Positions 45,272 to 54,649 of a stretch of DNA of 64,000 nucleotides are shown in pieces. The DNA is from Phytohabitans suffuscus (GTDB lineage: Bacteria > Actinomycetota > Actinomycetes > Mycobacteriales > Micromonosporaceae), in the NCBI RefSeq assembly GCF_011764565.1, contig NZ_AP022871.1, positions 6,262,320-6,326,319 of the forward strand. The letters are read 5' to 3'. Under the pieces are notes generated by a model. The model was not told where the DNA came from and ran no database searches. It saw nothing but the letters and a program-made list of their open reading frames with translations. How positions within the stretch are numbered: the first letter of the stretch is position 1; the number at the start of each line of letters is the position of its first letter. The translations under genes and the position numbers were made by a program.

Positions 45272-46528
45272 ATGTCCACACTGGACGGATCGATCCGCGA
45301 CGACTTCCCCATCCTCCGCCACCGGATCGGCGGCCGGCCGCTGGTCTACCTGGACAACGCGGCGACCGCGCAGAAGCCCGTCGCGGTGCTGGACGCCGTG
45401 CGGGAGTACTACGAGACGAGCAACAGCAACGTCGGCCGCGGCTACTACCGGCTGGCGTTCGCCGCGACCGACGCGTACGAGCACAGCCGGAGCGTGGTGC
45501 GGCGGGCGCTCAACGCCGAGCACGCCGACGAGATCGTGTTCACGCCCGGCACGACCGCCGCGCTCAACCTGGTCGCCGACACGTTCGGCCGGGCGGTGGT
45601 GGGCGAGGGCGACCGGGTCGTGGTCAGCGGGATGGAGCACAACTCCAACCTGCTGCCCTGGCGGCGGCTGTGCGACACGGCCGGCGCGGACCTGGTCGTG
45701 GTCGCCGGCGACCCGACCGGCCGGGTCGAGCCGGCCCAGCTGGCGGCGGTGCTGGACGAGCGGGTACGCCTCGTCGCCCTGACCCACGTGTCCAATGTGC
45801 TCGGTACGGTGAACCCGGTCCGGGAGCTCGTCGCCGAGGCGCACCGGCACGGCGTCCCGGTGGTGGTCGACGGCGCGCAGGCGGTGCCGCACCGGCCGGT
45901 CGACGTGCGCGAGCTCGGCGCCGACTTCTACGCGTTCTCCGGCCACAAGGTGTACGGGCCGATGGGCGTCGGCGTGCTGTACGGCCGGCGCGAGCTGCTG
46001 TCCGAGCTGCCGCCGTACCAGGTGGGCGGCGGGACCGTGAAGGGCGTCGCGCCCACCGGGCCGGTCCGCTACGTGCCGGTCCCGGCCCGGCTGGAGGCCG
46101 GCACGCCGGACGTGGCCGCCGCGGTCGGTCTCGCCGCCGCCCTGGAGTACGTCGAGAAGCTCGGCTGGCCCGGGGTCCGGGCGCACAACGAGGCCCTGGT
46201 GCGCGCCGCCGTGGCGCTCTTCGGCGAGGTGCCGGGCGTGCGGGTGCTGGGCGACCCGGCCGCCGAGCCGGCCGGGATCGTCTCGATCGCGGTGCCGGGC
46301 ATCCACCCGTACGACGTCGGCGGCCACCTCGACGGCCTCGGCATCGCCGTGCGCAGCGGGGTGCACTGCGCCAACACGTTCGTCGACCGGCTCGACCTGG
46401 TGGGTACGGTGCGGTTCTCCTTCGCCGTCTACAACACCGAGGCGGAGGTGCGCCTGGTGCGGGAGGCGTTGCGTACCGTGGAACCCGGCTTCTGGACGCG
46501 CGAACACCCGACCGAGCGATTCCTCTGA
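45272..46528 (+). CDS. SufS-like cysteine desulfurase
   Basis: A 418-residue class V PLP enzyme of group II (SufS/CsdA). It has DDFPIL, YLDNAATAQKPVAVLDAV, SNVGRGYYRLAFAATDAYE, EHNSNLLPW, VDGAQAVPHRPVDV and AFSGHKVYGPMGVGVLYG with the PLP lysine; VRSGVHCANTF near residue 367 supplies the persulfide Cys (compare RTGHHCAQP in SufS). It removes sulfur from cysteine as enzyme-bound persulfide. No SufBCD genes are nearby, so I infer a dedicated sulfur donor for the product, possibly via the ThiS/MoaD-like protein at 15377. ATG 45272 follows GGGGGACCC. Confidence 0.85.
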   Translation: MSTLDGSIRDDFPILRHRIGGRPLVYLDNAATAQKPVAVLDAVREYYETSNSNVGRGYYRLAFAATDAYEHSRSVVRRALNAEHADEIVFTPGTTAALNLVADTFGRAVVGEGDRVVVSGMEHNSNLLPWRRLCDTAGADLVVVAGDPTGRVEPAQLAAVLDERVRLVALTHVSNVLGTVNPVRELVAEAHRHGVPVVVDGAQAVPHRPVDVRELGADFYAFSGHKVYGPMGVGVLYGRRELLSELPPYQVGGGTVKGVAPTGPVRYVPVPARLEAGTPDVAAAVGLAAALEYVEKLGWPGVRAHNEALVRAAVALFGEVPGVRVLGDPAAEPAGIVSIAVPGIHPYDVGGHLDGLGIAVRSGVHCANTFVDRLDLVGTVRFSFAVYNTEAEVRLVREALRTVEPGFWTREHPTERFL

Positions 46529-46560
46529 CCGGCGATTCCTCTGACCGGAGGGCACAAACG

Positions 46561-48259
46561 ATGGACGAGAAGCCACGGTACGGCGGCGTGCTGCGGTACT
46601 ACGGGCCGGGCGGCATGGACCATGTCGACCCCGCCTGCGCGTACTACGCGTTCTCGCACCAGATCACCCGCCTGTTCACCCGGCAGCTGTTCAGCTACCG
46701 GACCACATTGGACGAGTCCGCGCTGGTGCCGGTGCCGGACGTGGCCGCCGAGGTCCCGACGGTGGCCGGCGGCGGGCTCAGCCCGGACGGCCGGCGCTAC
46801 CGGATCCGGCTGCGCCCCGGCGTGCTGTGGGACACCGACCCGCCCCGGCCGGTGACCGCGGCCGACTTCGTGCGCGGCTTCAAGCGGATGTGCAACCCGG
46901 TCGCCGGCGCCGGCGCGATCACGTACTACACCAGCACGATCCGGGGATGGCCGAGTTCGCCGAGGGTACCGCCGCGCGTTCGCCGGCCGGTCCGCCACGG
47001 CCGCCGAGCTGGCCGCGTACCAGAACGGGCACGAGATCTCGGGGCTGCGCGCCGAGGGCGACGGCGTGCTCGTGATCGACCTGGTCCGGCCGGCCAACGA
47101 CATGCTCAACCTCCTCGCGATGATGTTCGCGTCCCCGGCGCCGGTGGAGTACGACGCGTACGTGCCGGACAGCCCCGAGCTGGTCCGCGACCTGCGCTCG
47201 GTCGGCCCGTACCGGCTCACCGGGTACGCGGCCGGCGACTTCCTCACCATGGAGCGCAACCCGGTGTGGCGGCAGGAGACCGACCCGGTCCGACACCAGT
47301 ACGTGGAGCGGATCGAGGTGCGGATGGCCCGGGCCGGCGACGACGAGGTCCGGCGGGAGATCGCCGCCGGGGCGGCCGACCTGTCCTGGGGCGCGCCGGT
47401 GATCAGCCCGGACCGGCGCGTGCTGGACGCCGACCGGCACCTCGGGTACGCGCTCAACCCGTACCTCGTGTTCAACCTGCGCAGCCCCAACGAGCGCGGC
47501 GCGGTACGCGACCTCGCCGTCCGGCGGGCCGTCGCGTACGCGGTCGACAAGGCCGCGATGGTGCGCTTCCTGGACGAGATGAACGTCGGCACCGTGACGG
47601 TCACCGCGCACACCGCGATCCCGTACGGCAACGTCGGGCACCGCGAGTACGACCGGTACCCCACGCCCGGCGACCGGGGTGACCCGCGCCGCGCGCGCGA
47701 GCTGCTCGCTGCGGCCGGGTACGCGGACGGGCTGACCCTGAAGGCCCTGTACCGCGAGGACGCCCCGCACGACTCGATCGCCAAGTCGTACGCCGCCGAC
47801 CTGACCGCGGCCGGGATCACCGTGGAGCTGGTCTTCGCCGGCTCGGCCGACGAGTACTACCGGCTGCTGCAGAACCCGGCGATGGCCGAGGCGGGGGCGT
47901 GGGACGTCACCGCCGCGGCGTGGACGCCGGACTGGTTCGGCAACAACGGCCGGGCGTACGTGCAGCCGATGTTCCAGTCCAACTTCGCCGCCGGCACCGC
48001 GAACTACGGCGACTACCGCAACCCGGTGGTCGACCGGCTGATCGCGCGGGCGCTGTCGGAGCCCGACCCGGCGCGCGCCGAGGAGCTGTGGCACCGGGTC
48101 GACCGGCAGGTGCTGGAGGATGTGGCGATCGTGCCCATCCTCGCCTGCGAGCCGACGATCCCGCACATGACCAGCGCGCGGGTGCGCAACGCGATGCCGA
48201 TGCCGCAGATCGACCGCTGGCTGGACGCGGCGAGCATCTGGCTCGACCCGCCCGACTGA
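46561..48259 (+). CDS. Family 5 solute-binding protein without signal peptide (frameshifted)
   Basis: About 565 residues once repaired, and a clear paralogue of the protein at 31393-29705: YGGVLRYYGPGGMDHVDPACAYYAF, RLRPGVLWDTDPPRPVTAADFVRGFKRM, GPYRLTGYAAGDFLTMERNPVWRQETDP and AVRRAVAYAVDKAAMVRF. There is no lipoprotein or Sec signal and no transporter gene beside it, so a cytoplasmic binding role is likely. Two single-base losses, at the G4 run near 46943 and again near 46972, interrupt the start; between them the sequence GMAEFAEGTAA and AFAGRSATAAEL restores the family. ATG 46561 follows CCGGAGGG. It is in an operon with the desulfurase and a START protein. Confidence 0.78.
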
Positions 48260-48297
48260 CCCCTCTCGACCCGCCCGACTTACCCTGGAGTGCCGCC

Positions 48298-48762
48298 GTG
48301 ACCGAGCCGATCCGCCCACCGGACCTGTCCGCCCGGCCGTACGGGCTGGTGGTCGAGCGCACCTTCCCCGTGCCGCCGCCGGCGCTCTTCCACGCCTGGA
48401 CCGCCGGCTTCGACACGTGGTTCGCCGAGCCGGGGGCGATCATGCTCACCCCCGAGGTCGACCGGCCGTACTTCTTCGAAACGTTCCACGCCGGGCAGCG
48501 GCACCCGCACTACGGCCGGTTCCTGCGCGTCGAGCCGGACCGGCTGCTGGAGCTGACCTGGCTCAACGAGGCCGGCACGCGCGGGCACGAGACCGTGCTC
48601 ACCGTCGAGCTGCGGCCGGAGGGCGAGGGCACCGCGCAGCGCCTGACCCACCGCGGCTTTCCCGACGACCGGACCCGGGCCGAGCACGAGGACGCCTGGC
48701 GGCTGCTGCTGGAGCGGCTCCTGCTGCCGGTGCTGGAGGGCCGCGGGCGGGGCTTGTTATAG
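48298..48762 (+). CDS. START/SRPBCC (AHSA1-type) domain protein
   Basis: A 154-residue AHSA1-type protein: VVERTFPVPPPALFHAWTAGFDTWF at the N-terminus, YFFETFHAGQRHPHYGRFLRVEPDRLLELTWLNEAGTRGHETVLTVEL in the middle and RAEHEDAWRLLLERLLLPVLEG at the end. It is the third START protein of the window and shorter than the others. Role probably similar, binding or intercepting a product or intermediate, by analogy with CalU16/CalU19. GTG 48298 follows GGAG. The last sense codon is TTA, rare in actinomycetes, which would make it dependent on the bldA tRNA if that regulation exists here. Confidence 0.68.
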   Translation: MTEPIRPPDLSARPYGLVVERTFPVPPPALFHAWTAGFDTWFAEPGAIMLTPEVDRPYFFETFHAGQRHPHYGRFLRVEPDRLLELTWLNEAGTRGHETVLTVELRPEGEGTAQRLTHRGFPDDRTRAEHEDAWRLLLERLLLPVLEGRGRGLL

Positions 48763-48787
48763 CTTCAAAATTAGATAGTCTTGTGCG

Positions 48788-50292
48788 ATGGGTCTTCGTG
48801 ATGTACGGGTGCTGCTCCTCTACCCGCCGGTCCAGACCGCACCCGGCGCGGTGTGCAAGCCGAACGGGTCCCTCGCCTACCCCAACCTGGCCGGCGCGCT
48901 GCGCGCGCACGGCGTCGACGTGGGCATCTTCGACGCCTGCGTGGGCGCCGACGGCGATCCGCTGGAGGAGATGTTCGCCAAGCCCGTGCCGATGCCCAAC
49001 GGCTTCCTGCGTACCGGCGTCAGCGACGAGCGGATCCTCGAGGTGGTGGCCGACGCCGACATCGTGGGCATCACCTCGATCTTCACCGACCACGAGACGA
49101 TGGTGCTGCGCTGCGCGCGGCTGATCCGGGAGGCGTACCCGGAGAAGATCCTCGTCTCCGGCGGGGTCAACGCGCGGTCTCGGCTGTCGCGGTTCGTCGC
49201 GGCCGGGTTCGACGCGGTCTGCCTGTCGGAGGGGGAGCGGACGATCGTCGAGATCGTCGAGGCGGTGCGCCGGTCGCCGCGTCCGGACTTCTCGGCGATC
49301 CACGGGGTGGCCTTCCCGGACGGCGACGGCGGGGTCCGGATCAACCCGACCCGCTCCCAGGACGTGGTGTGGGACCTGGACGAGCTGCCGATGCCGGCCT
49401 GGGACCTGATGCCCAACCCGCGGTACTGGAAGATCGCCCGGCCGCACACCGGCACGTACGAGCCCGGCGTCGAGCTGCGCTACGCGCAGATGATGACCTC
49501 GCTCGGCTGCCCGTTCCACTGCGCGTACTGCCACATCGCCGGCGAGCAGGAGGGGAGCCTGAGCGGGCCGATCGGCAAGTTCCGCGTCAAGTCCGACGAG
49601 CGCGTGCTGGCCGAGCTCGACACGCTCAAGGGGCTCGGCGTCCAGCACGTGTTCATCGAGGACGACTCGCTGCTGGGCCAGAAGCGGCGGGGCCTGCGCC
49701 TGCTCCGCAGGATCCAGGGGGCCGGCGTCACCATCGCCGACGTGAACGGCATCAACATCCTCCACCTGCTCAAGCGCTGGAAGCCCGACCACGAGGTGCT
49801 GGAGGCGCTGGCGGCGGCCGGGTTCACCCAGATCAGCCTGCCGTTCGAGTCGGGCAACCTGCGGATCCTACGCAAGTACGCCAGCAACAAGCTCAACATC
49901 GAGATGGCCGACATCAAGTCGCTGATCATCGCGATGAAGGAGTACGGCTTCCGGATCTACGGCACCTACATGATGGGGTACCCCGACGAGACGATGGAGG
50001 AGATCGAGCGGACCCTCCAGCTCGCCCGGGACCACATCTCCTGGGGCCTGGACGCGGCGAGCTTCCTGATCGTCGTGCCGCTGCCCGGCTCCCCGCTCTA
50101 CGACATGGCGGTCGCCGGGGCCACATCACCGAGGACTTCGACCCGGACACGATGAACATCTACCGGGCCAACATGACCGGCACCCTCGTACCGGCGCAGG
50201 TCCTGGAGGAGCTGCGCAGCCGGGCCTGGCACGAGATCAACCGGACCGGCTGGAAGGACGCCAAGAAGGCGTGGGCCGCGCTGGCGAGCTGA
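48788..50292 (+). CDS. Cobalamin-binding radical SAM enzyme (frameshifted)
   Basis: About 500 residues. The N-terminal B12-binding half has RVLLLYPPVQ, YPNLAGALRAHGVDVGIFDACVG and VVADADIVGITSIFTDHETM. The radical SAM core has the cluster motif CPFHCAYC near residue 240 (CxxxCxxC), FIEDDSLLGQKRRGL and LPFESGNLRILRKYASNK. Class B radical SAM methyltransferases of this type methylate unactivated carbon, phosphorus or sulfur-bearing centres. The G4 run near 50116 lacks one G; restored, the protein ends GHITEDFDPDTMN...WAALAS at 50292. ATG 48788 follows AT-rich DNA. Possible roles: C-methylation of the aglycone or extension of an N-methyl to N-ethyl/isopropyl (inference). Confidence 0.8.
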
Positions 50293-50688
50293 CCCCGCCC
50301 GTCACCGCACCCTCCGCCGTCCACAAACCAAACCCCGAGCCGGCGTCGCCGCGCGCCGCCACCGCCGTCCAAGGAGACACCCGCCGCGACAGCGGCATGA
50401 TTCGAGCCTTCGCGGGCCGAGGGATCCGTCGTGGACGGGCTTGGAGGCTTCCCGGGGCGACGGGTCCGGCTTGGTGTGATCGTGTGGACCGCGAAGGGCG
50501 AGGCCGCGGGAGCAACGGTCCGGACCACGACGGACGTCGCGGTAGCCCAAATCTCCAAAAAGGGACAAGCCGGCATCACCCCGGCCACGGCAACCCGGAA
50601 TAGATCGTCTAGCGCCGCGAAGCCAGGCGGGGGCCGCCCGAAGCCGCAGCCTCGCCGACCTGATCTGCTCAGCGGTACAGGAGGCACC
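50293..50688. repeat. Intergenic block with ~60-bp repeat and terminator
   Basis: Between two convergent genes. It has no gene. An inverted ~60-bp repeat at 50491-50548 (reverse complement GGGCTACCGCGACG to CCTCGCCCTTCGC) lies 3' of the minus-strand propeller gene. The remaining bases 50300-50490 show only weak similarity to other repeat blocks. Confidence 0.6.
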
Positions 50689-50723
50689 TTATGGAGGCCG
50701 GATAACGTGCCTCCTGTACCGCT
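50671..50723. terminator. Strong bidirectional terminator hairpin
   Basis: AGCGGTACAGGAGGCAC and GTGCCTCCTGTACCGCT form a perfect 17-bp stem with a 19-base loop. It sits between the convergent radical SAM and beta-propeller genes. The annotated end of the propeller ORF at 50689 lies in its loop, so translation may run through it or a stop upstream may be missing. Confidence 0.75.
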
Positions 50724-51452
50724 GGGGCATGATCTTGACCCCCGAAAGCTCAAGACCTCCGGGGTTCGGGGCTGGACCACCGCGGGCCGGGGCTGGCTCA
50801 GGGGTGAGCAGGCAGGACAGTGTCAGCGCCCGGAAGCTGCGGGCCGGGAAGTCGCAGTACCAGAGCCGCTCGCCGTCCCAGGTGATGCCGGTGGGGTGAC
50901 CCGGCACCGCGCTCTGGCCCAGGTGCTCGCCGGTGCGGGGGTCCATCGCGCGGAGCACGCCGTCGTCGAAGTCGCCGTAGACGACCACGCCGGCGGCGTA
51001 GGTGAGGCCGGACGGCGACTCGCCGAGGGCGGGGAACTCGCGGAGCACGTCCATCGACGCGTAGTCGCGCAGCTGGACCACGGTGGGGGCGCGCAGCACC
51101 ATCCAGATTCCCTCGGGGCCCAGCTCCGTGCCGGTGAGCCGGCCGCTCGCCGGGGTACCGGCTTCATCCCGGTGACCTCGCCGGTGTCCGGGTCGATCTC
51201 CACGAGCTGCTTGGGGCGGCCGCCCACCTGGAGCAGCCGGGTGCCGTCGAAGGCGAGGTCGGCGCGGACGTACGGGCACTCGAACCGGCGCTCGACCGTG
51301 CCGTCGCGCGGGTCGACCGCGTAGATCGTCGCGGCGTCCTGGTCGGAGTGCCACAGCCGCGTGCCGTCCCAGGTGAGCCCGCACATGTATCCGGCCGGAC
51401 CGGGAACCGTCCGGACGACCTCGGCGGTGGTCACGTGCTGCCCTGCTGTCAT
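50689..51452 (-). CDS. Small YVTN/glutamine-cyclotransferase-like beta-propeller (frameshifted)
   Basis: About 255 residues with repeated blade motifs: CGLTWDGTRLWHSDQDAATIYAVDPRDGTVERRFECP, RPKQLVEIDPDTGEV, PSGLTYAAGVVVYGDFDDGVLRAMDPRTGEH and PTGITWDGERLWYCDFPARSFRAL. It is paralogous to 60751-61389. Around 51152-51155 one C in a C4/G4 run is missing: VPPASGRLTG joins the two frames. The extra 40-residue tail beyond FRAL is rich in Pro and unlike the paralogue, so the native stop may be upstream of 50689. ATG 51452 overlaps the dehydratase stop and follows AGGAGG. Likely a cytoplasmic sugar- or drug-binding protein, but no known reaction. Confidence 0.65.
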
Positions 51453-52855
51453 CGCGAGCCTCCTGTTCGGACGGTGGGCGTGGACGCCGCGGTGAGCCCG
51501 CGCAGGCACAGCAGCAGGCTCCGGGCCTCCATGTCGAGCTGGTAGCTGTGCCGGGTCAGCTCGCCGAGCTGTCCCAGGGTGAGCCAGGCGAAGTCCGGCC
51601 CGGTCCCCAGCGGGAAGCCGCCGCCCACCTCCACCACCAGGTGCCGGGTGAGCGCGTGGTGGAACCGCCCGCCCTCCTCGGACTGCATCACGTCGTAGAT
51701 CGGCCGGACCCGGCGGGACAGCACGAGGTCCAGGTAGGCCGGCCACTCGCTGGCCGGGCGCCCGACGTAGTTGTCCGGTGTGCACTGCACCGTCGGCCCC
51801 ACCTCGACCACGTCCCGGTAGCCGGGGCGCAGGTCGGCGCGGGCCAGCACGTGCGGGACGCCGCCGATACGCCGCATCACGAACGCCGCGAGGCCGGTGC
51901 TGGCCGGTTCGAGCAGCGGCTGGCTCCACCCGGCCACCTCCCGGTTGGTGGCCGACACCCGCACACCGACGACCTTGAAGTAGCGCCCCTCGTCGTGCGC
52001 GATCTCGTCGGCCGTGCGCCGCCACCCCGCCACCGACGCCAGCGGCAGGTAGTCCGCGGCCAGCGCGTAGGCGGCCTTGCGCTCGGTGAGCCAGCTGCGC
52101 ACCTGCGGCCCGCTCCACCACGACGCGCCCTCGCCGCCGGCCGCCGGCGGCTCCACCGGCAGGCAGGACAGCACGGTACGGGCGTCCATGTTGACCAGGT
52201 GGGGCTGGCGCAGCAGAGCGAGGATCTCGCCGAGGGTGAGCCAGACGAAGTCGTCGTGCGGCTCGACCGGGCCGAGGGCCTCCACGACGATGTTGCGGTT
52301 GCGCTTGCCCACGAACCAGGAGCCCTGCTCGGACTGGAGCACGTCGACCAGCGCCCGCCCGCGGGTCCGGTCGACGAAGTACTCGACGTACCGCGACGGC
52401 GCGCCCTTGTGGGCCCGCAGGTAGTTGCTCGACGTGGCCTGCACGGTGGGGGAGAGCTGGACCGTGTTGACGTTGCCCGGCTCCATCTTGGCCTGCATGA
52501 GGAAGTGCAGCACCCCGTCGATCTCGCGCGCCACGATGCCGAGGATCGCGACGTCCCGCTGGTCGATGATCGGCTGCTCCCACGCCGGCCGGTGGCCGTA
52601 GTCGGTGCGCACGCGGAGCCCGTGCACGCCGAAGAACCGCCCGGTGCTGTGCACGAGGTCGCCGCTGTCCGGGGCGAACTCCCAGCCGGCGAGGTCCGCG
52701 AACGGCACGCGCTCCACTGTGGACGGATTGGCCTGGCGCCGCTCGTCGAGCCAGGCGGCGATCTCCTCCACCGGGCGGGCCGCGTGCGCCACCGAGGCGG
52801 CCAGCCGGTCGGGGAGGTCGGTGCCGGGCCGGGGGCGCGTCTCCACGTTCGTCAT
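51449..52855 (-). CDS. NDP-hexose 2,3-dehydratase
   Basis: A 468-residue TylX3/EryBVI-type 2,3-dehydratase made of two repeats; compare FFGVHGLRV, QPIIDQRDVAILGIV, EPGNVNTVQLSPTVQATSSNYLRAHKG and VNMDARTVLSCLP in half one with YFKVVGVRV, QPLLEPASTGLAAFV, VEVGPTVQCTPDNYVG and LDMEARSLLLCLRG in half two. It removes the C-2 oxygen of an NDP-4-keto-6-deoxyhexose, producing an unstable 3,4-diketo sugar for the aldo/keto reductase encoded two genes upstream. The second copy of this activity in the window (25240) implies two different 2-deoxysugars or a backup. ATG 52855 lies 16 bases after the TylF-like gene's stop at 52872. Confidence 0.88.
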   Translation of the reverse strand: MTNVETRPRPGTDLPDRLAASVAHAARPVEEIAAWLDERRQANPSTVERVPFADLAGWEFAPDSGDLVHSTGRFFGVHGLRVRTDYGHRPAWEQPIIDQRDVAILGIVAREIDGVLHFLMQAKMEPGNVNTVQLSPTVQATSSNYLRAHKGAPSRYVEYFVDRTRGRALVDVLQSEQGSWFVGKRNRNIVVEALGPVEPHDDFVWLTLGEILALLRQPHLVNMDARTVLSCLPVEPPAAGGEGASWWSGPQVRSWLTERKAAYALAADYLPLASVAGWRRTADEIAHDEGRYFKVVGVRVSATNREVAGWSQPLLEPASTGLAAFVMRRIGGVPHVLARADLRPGYRDVVEVGPTVQCTPDNYVGRPASEWPAYLDLVLSRRVRPIYDVMQSEEGGRFHHALTRHLVVEVGGGFPLGTGPDFAWLTLGQLGELTRHSYQLDMEARSLLLCLRGLTAASTPTVRTGGSR

Positions 52856-52871
52856 GACACCCTCACTTTCG

Positions 52872-53657
52872 TCAGAGTCCCCACCGCAGGTAGACCACCG
52901 GCGGGTCGCGCGGCGTCGCGAGCTTGCGCAGGGCCGACCCGGCGAGCCCCATGGTCTCCCGCACCGCGACCGTCTCCCCGGGCCAGCGGGCGTACCCGAT
53001 CTCGTCGAAGGCCAGGACGCTGCCGCGGGTGAGGTACGGCTGGATCGTCTCCAGCGCCTGCCGGGTCGGCTCGTACAGGTCGAGGTCGAAGTAGGCGAGC
53101 GCGATCACCGTCTCGGGGTGGTCGGCCAGGTACGCCGGCAGCGTCTCGCGCACGTCGCCCTCGACCACGAACGTGCGCCGGACGTGGCCGCTGGCCTCGC
53201 AGGCCTCGTGCGCCGCCAGCACCGACCGCAGGTGCTGCGGGTACCCGGGCGGGGTGGCGAACCGGCCGACGACCGCGCTCGGGCTGACGTCGTCGACGTC
53301 GTCGATGTCGGGGAAGCCGGTGAACGTGTCGAAGCCGATGATCCGCCGTGCGGTGTCGTAGTGCTCGTACAGGCCGCGCAGCGCGGTCAGCGTGGCCAGG
53401 TGGCGCCCGTGCAGCACGCCGAACTCCATGATCACGCCCGGGACGTCGAGGATCATCCGGTACAGCTCGTCCATCGACAGCAGGTCGCTGAGCTGGTGCC
53501 GGCGCAGGTACAGGGCGAGGTTGTCGATCAGGTACTCGGACCTGATCGGGCTCGTGGACAGCAGGTGGCTGAGGCACTCGCGCACGTCCCGCTCCCTGGC
53601 GGACTCGTGCGGCAGGGAGCGGGGGTCCCGGTACTGGTGGTGGTTGTCGGCGGTCAT
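52872..53657 (-). CDS. Sugar O-methyltransferase, TylF/MycF/CalS11-like
   Basis: A 261-residue TylF-family (macrocin O-methyltransferase) enzyme. It has DVPGVIMEFGVLHGRHLATLTAL for SAM binding, RIIGFDTFTGFPDIDDVDDVS, and a metal-binding YFDLDLYEPTRQAL with the DxD characteristic of Mg-dependent TylF/MycF. The substrate is a sugar hydroxyl on a nucleotide sugar or a glycoside; the calicheamicin counterpart, CalS11, methylates a TDP-sugar. ATG 53657 overlaps the aldo/keto reductase stop (ATGA), so it is translationally coupled within the four-gene operon 54649-50689. Confidence 0.86.
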   Translation of the reverse strand: MTADNHHQYRDPRSLPHESARERDVRECLSHLLSTSPIRSEYLIDNLALYLRRHQLSDLLSMDELYRMILDVPGVIMEFGVLHGRHLATLTALRGLYEHYDTARRIIGFDTFTGFPDIDDVDDVSPSAVVGRFATPPGYPQHLRSVLAAHEACEASGHVRRTFVVEGDVRETLPAYLADHPETVIALAYFDLDLYEPTRQALETIQPYLTRGSVLAFDEIGYARWPGETVAVRETMGLAGSALRKLATPRDPPVVYLRWGL

Positions 53658-54649
53658 GCGATCCACGCCTTCGGTGCCGGCCCGCCGAAGCCGATCGGCG
53701 GGAACATCTCGTCGAGCGCGGCGAGCTCGTCGGCGTGGAGGCCGCGCTCCAGCGCCCGGAACGCCGCGTCCAGCTGGGACGGGGTGCGCGGCCCGGTGAG
53801 GATCGAGGTCACGTGCGGGCGGGAGAGGGCCCAGGCCATCGCCACCTCGGCGGGATCCCGCTCGATCTTCGCGCAGTACCGCTCGTAGCCGGCGATCGTG
53901 TCGCGGTCGCGCTCCAGCGCCGGGACCGCGCGCCCCTGCGCGGACTTGACCGCGGTCCCGTCCGCGACCTTGCGGAGCACCCCGCCGAGCAGCCCGCTGT
54001 GCAGCGGCGACCACACCAGCACGCCGAGGCCGTGGGCCGCGGCGGCCGGGATCACCTCCAGCTCGGTGTGCCGCGTGACGAGGTTGTAGCAGCACTGCTC
54101 GGAGGCGAGCCCGAGCAGCCCGCGGCGCTCCGCCGCGTCCTGCGCCGAGGCGATGTCCCAGCCGGCGAAGTTGGACGAGCCGACGTACCGGACCTTGCCC
54201 TGCCGGATCAGGGTCTCCATGGCCTCCCAGACCTCCGCCCAGCCGACCGTGCGGTCGACCTCGTGCATCTGGTACAGGTCGATCCAGTCCGTGCCCAGGC
54301 GGCGCAGGGACGCCTCGCACGCCGCGATGATGTTGCGGGCGGAGAGCCCGCTGTCGTTCACCCGGCCGGTCATCGCGGATCCCACCTTGGTGGCCAGCAC
54401 GATGTCGTCGCGCCGGCCGGGCCGCCCGGCGAACCAGCGGCCGATCAGCTCCTCCGTGTATCCCTTGTGGACCCGCCAGCCGTAGATGTTCGCCGTGTCG
54501 ACGAGCGTGATCCCGCGGTCCACGGCCGCGTCGAGCAGCAGGAGCGCGTCGTGCTCCTCGACCCGGCCGCCGAAGTTGACCGTGCCCAGGCCCAGGCGGC
54601 TCACTCGCAGACCGGTGCGGCCAAGTGGCGTGTGGAGTGCCTTGGTCAC
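53654..54649 (-). CDS. NDP-hexose aldo/keto reductase (EryBII/TylCII-like)
   Basis: A 331-residue aldo/keto reductase: LGRTGLRVSRLGLGTVNFGG, GITLVDTANIYGWRVHKGYTEELIGRW with catalytic Tyr, LATKVGSAMTGRVNDSGLSARNI with Lys, VRYVGSSNFAGWDIA, PLHSGLLGG and ILTGPRTPSQL. The pattern is of the deoxysugar group, which reduces C-3 of the 3,4-diketo product of 2,3-dehydratase or a 2,3-enoyl intermediate. It opens an operon with an O-methyltransferase, the 2,3-dehydratase and a propeller protein, so a 2-deoxy-O-methyl-hexose is inferred. GTG 54649 is the start; no strong ribosome site is seen. Confidence 0.86.
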   Translation of the reverse strand: MTKALHTPLGRTGLRVSRLGLGTVNFGGRVEEHDALLLLDAAVDRGITLVDTANIYGWRVHKGYTEELIGRWFAGRPGRRDDIVLATKVGSAMTGRVNDSGLSARNIIAACEASLRRLGTDWIDLYQMHEVDRTVGWAEVWEAMETLIRQGKVRYVGSSNFAGWDIASAQDAAERRGLLGLASEQCCYNLVTRHTELEVIPAAAAHGLGVLVWSPLHSGLLGGVLRKVADGTAVKSAQGRAVPALERDRDTIAGYERYCAKIERDPAEVAMAWALSRPHVTSILTGPRTPSQLDAAFRALERGLHADELAALDEMFPPIGFGGPAPKAWIA

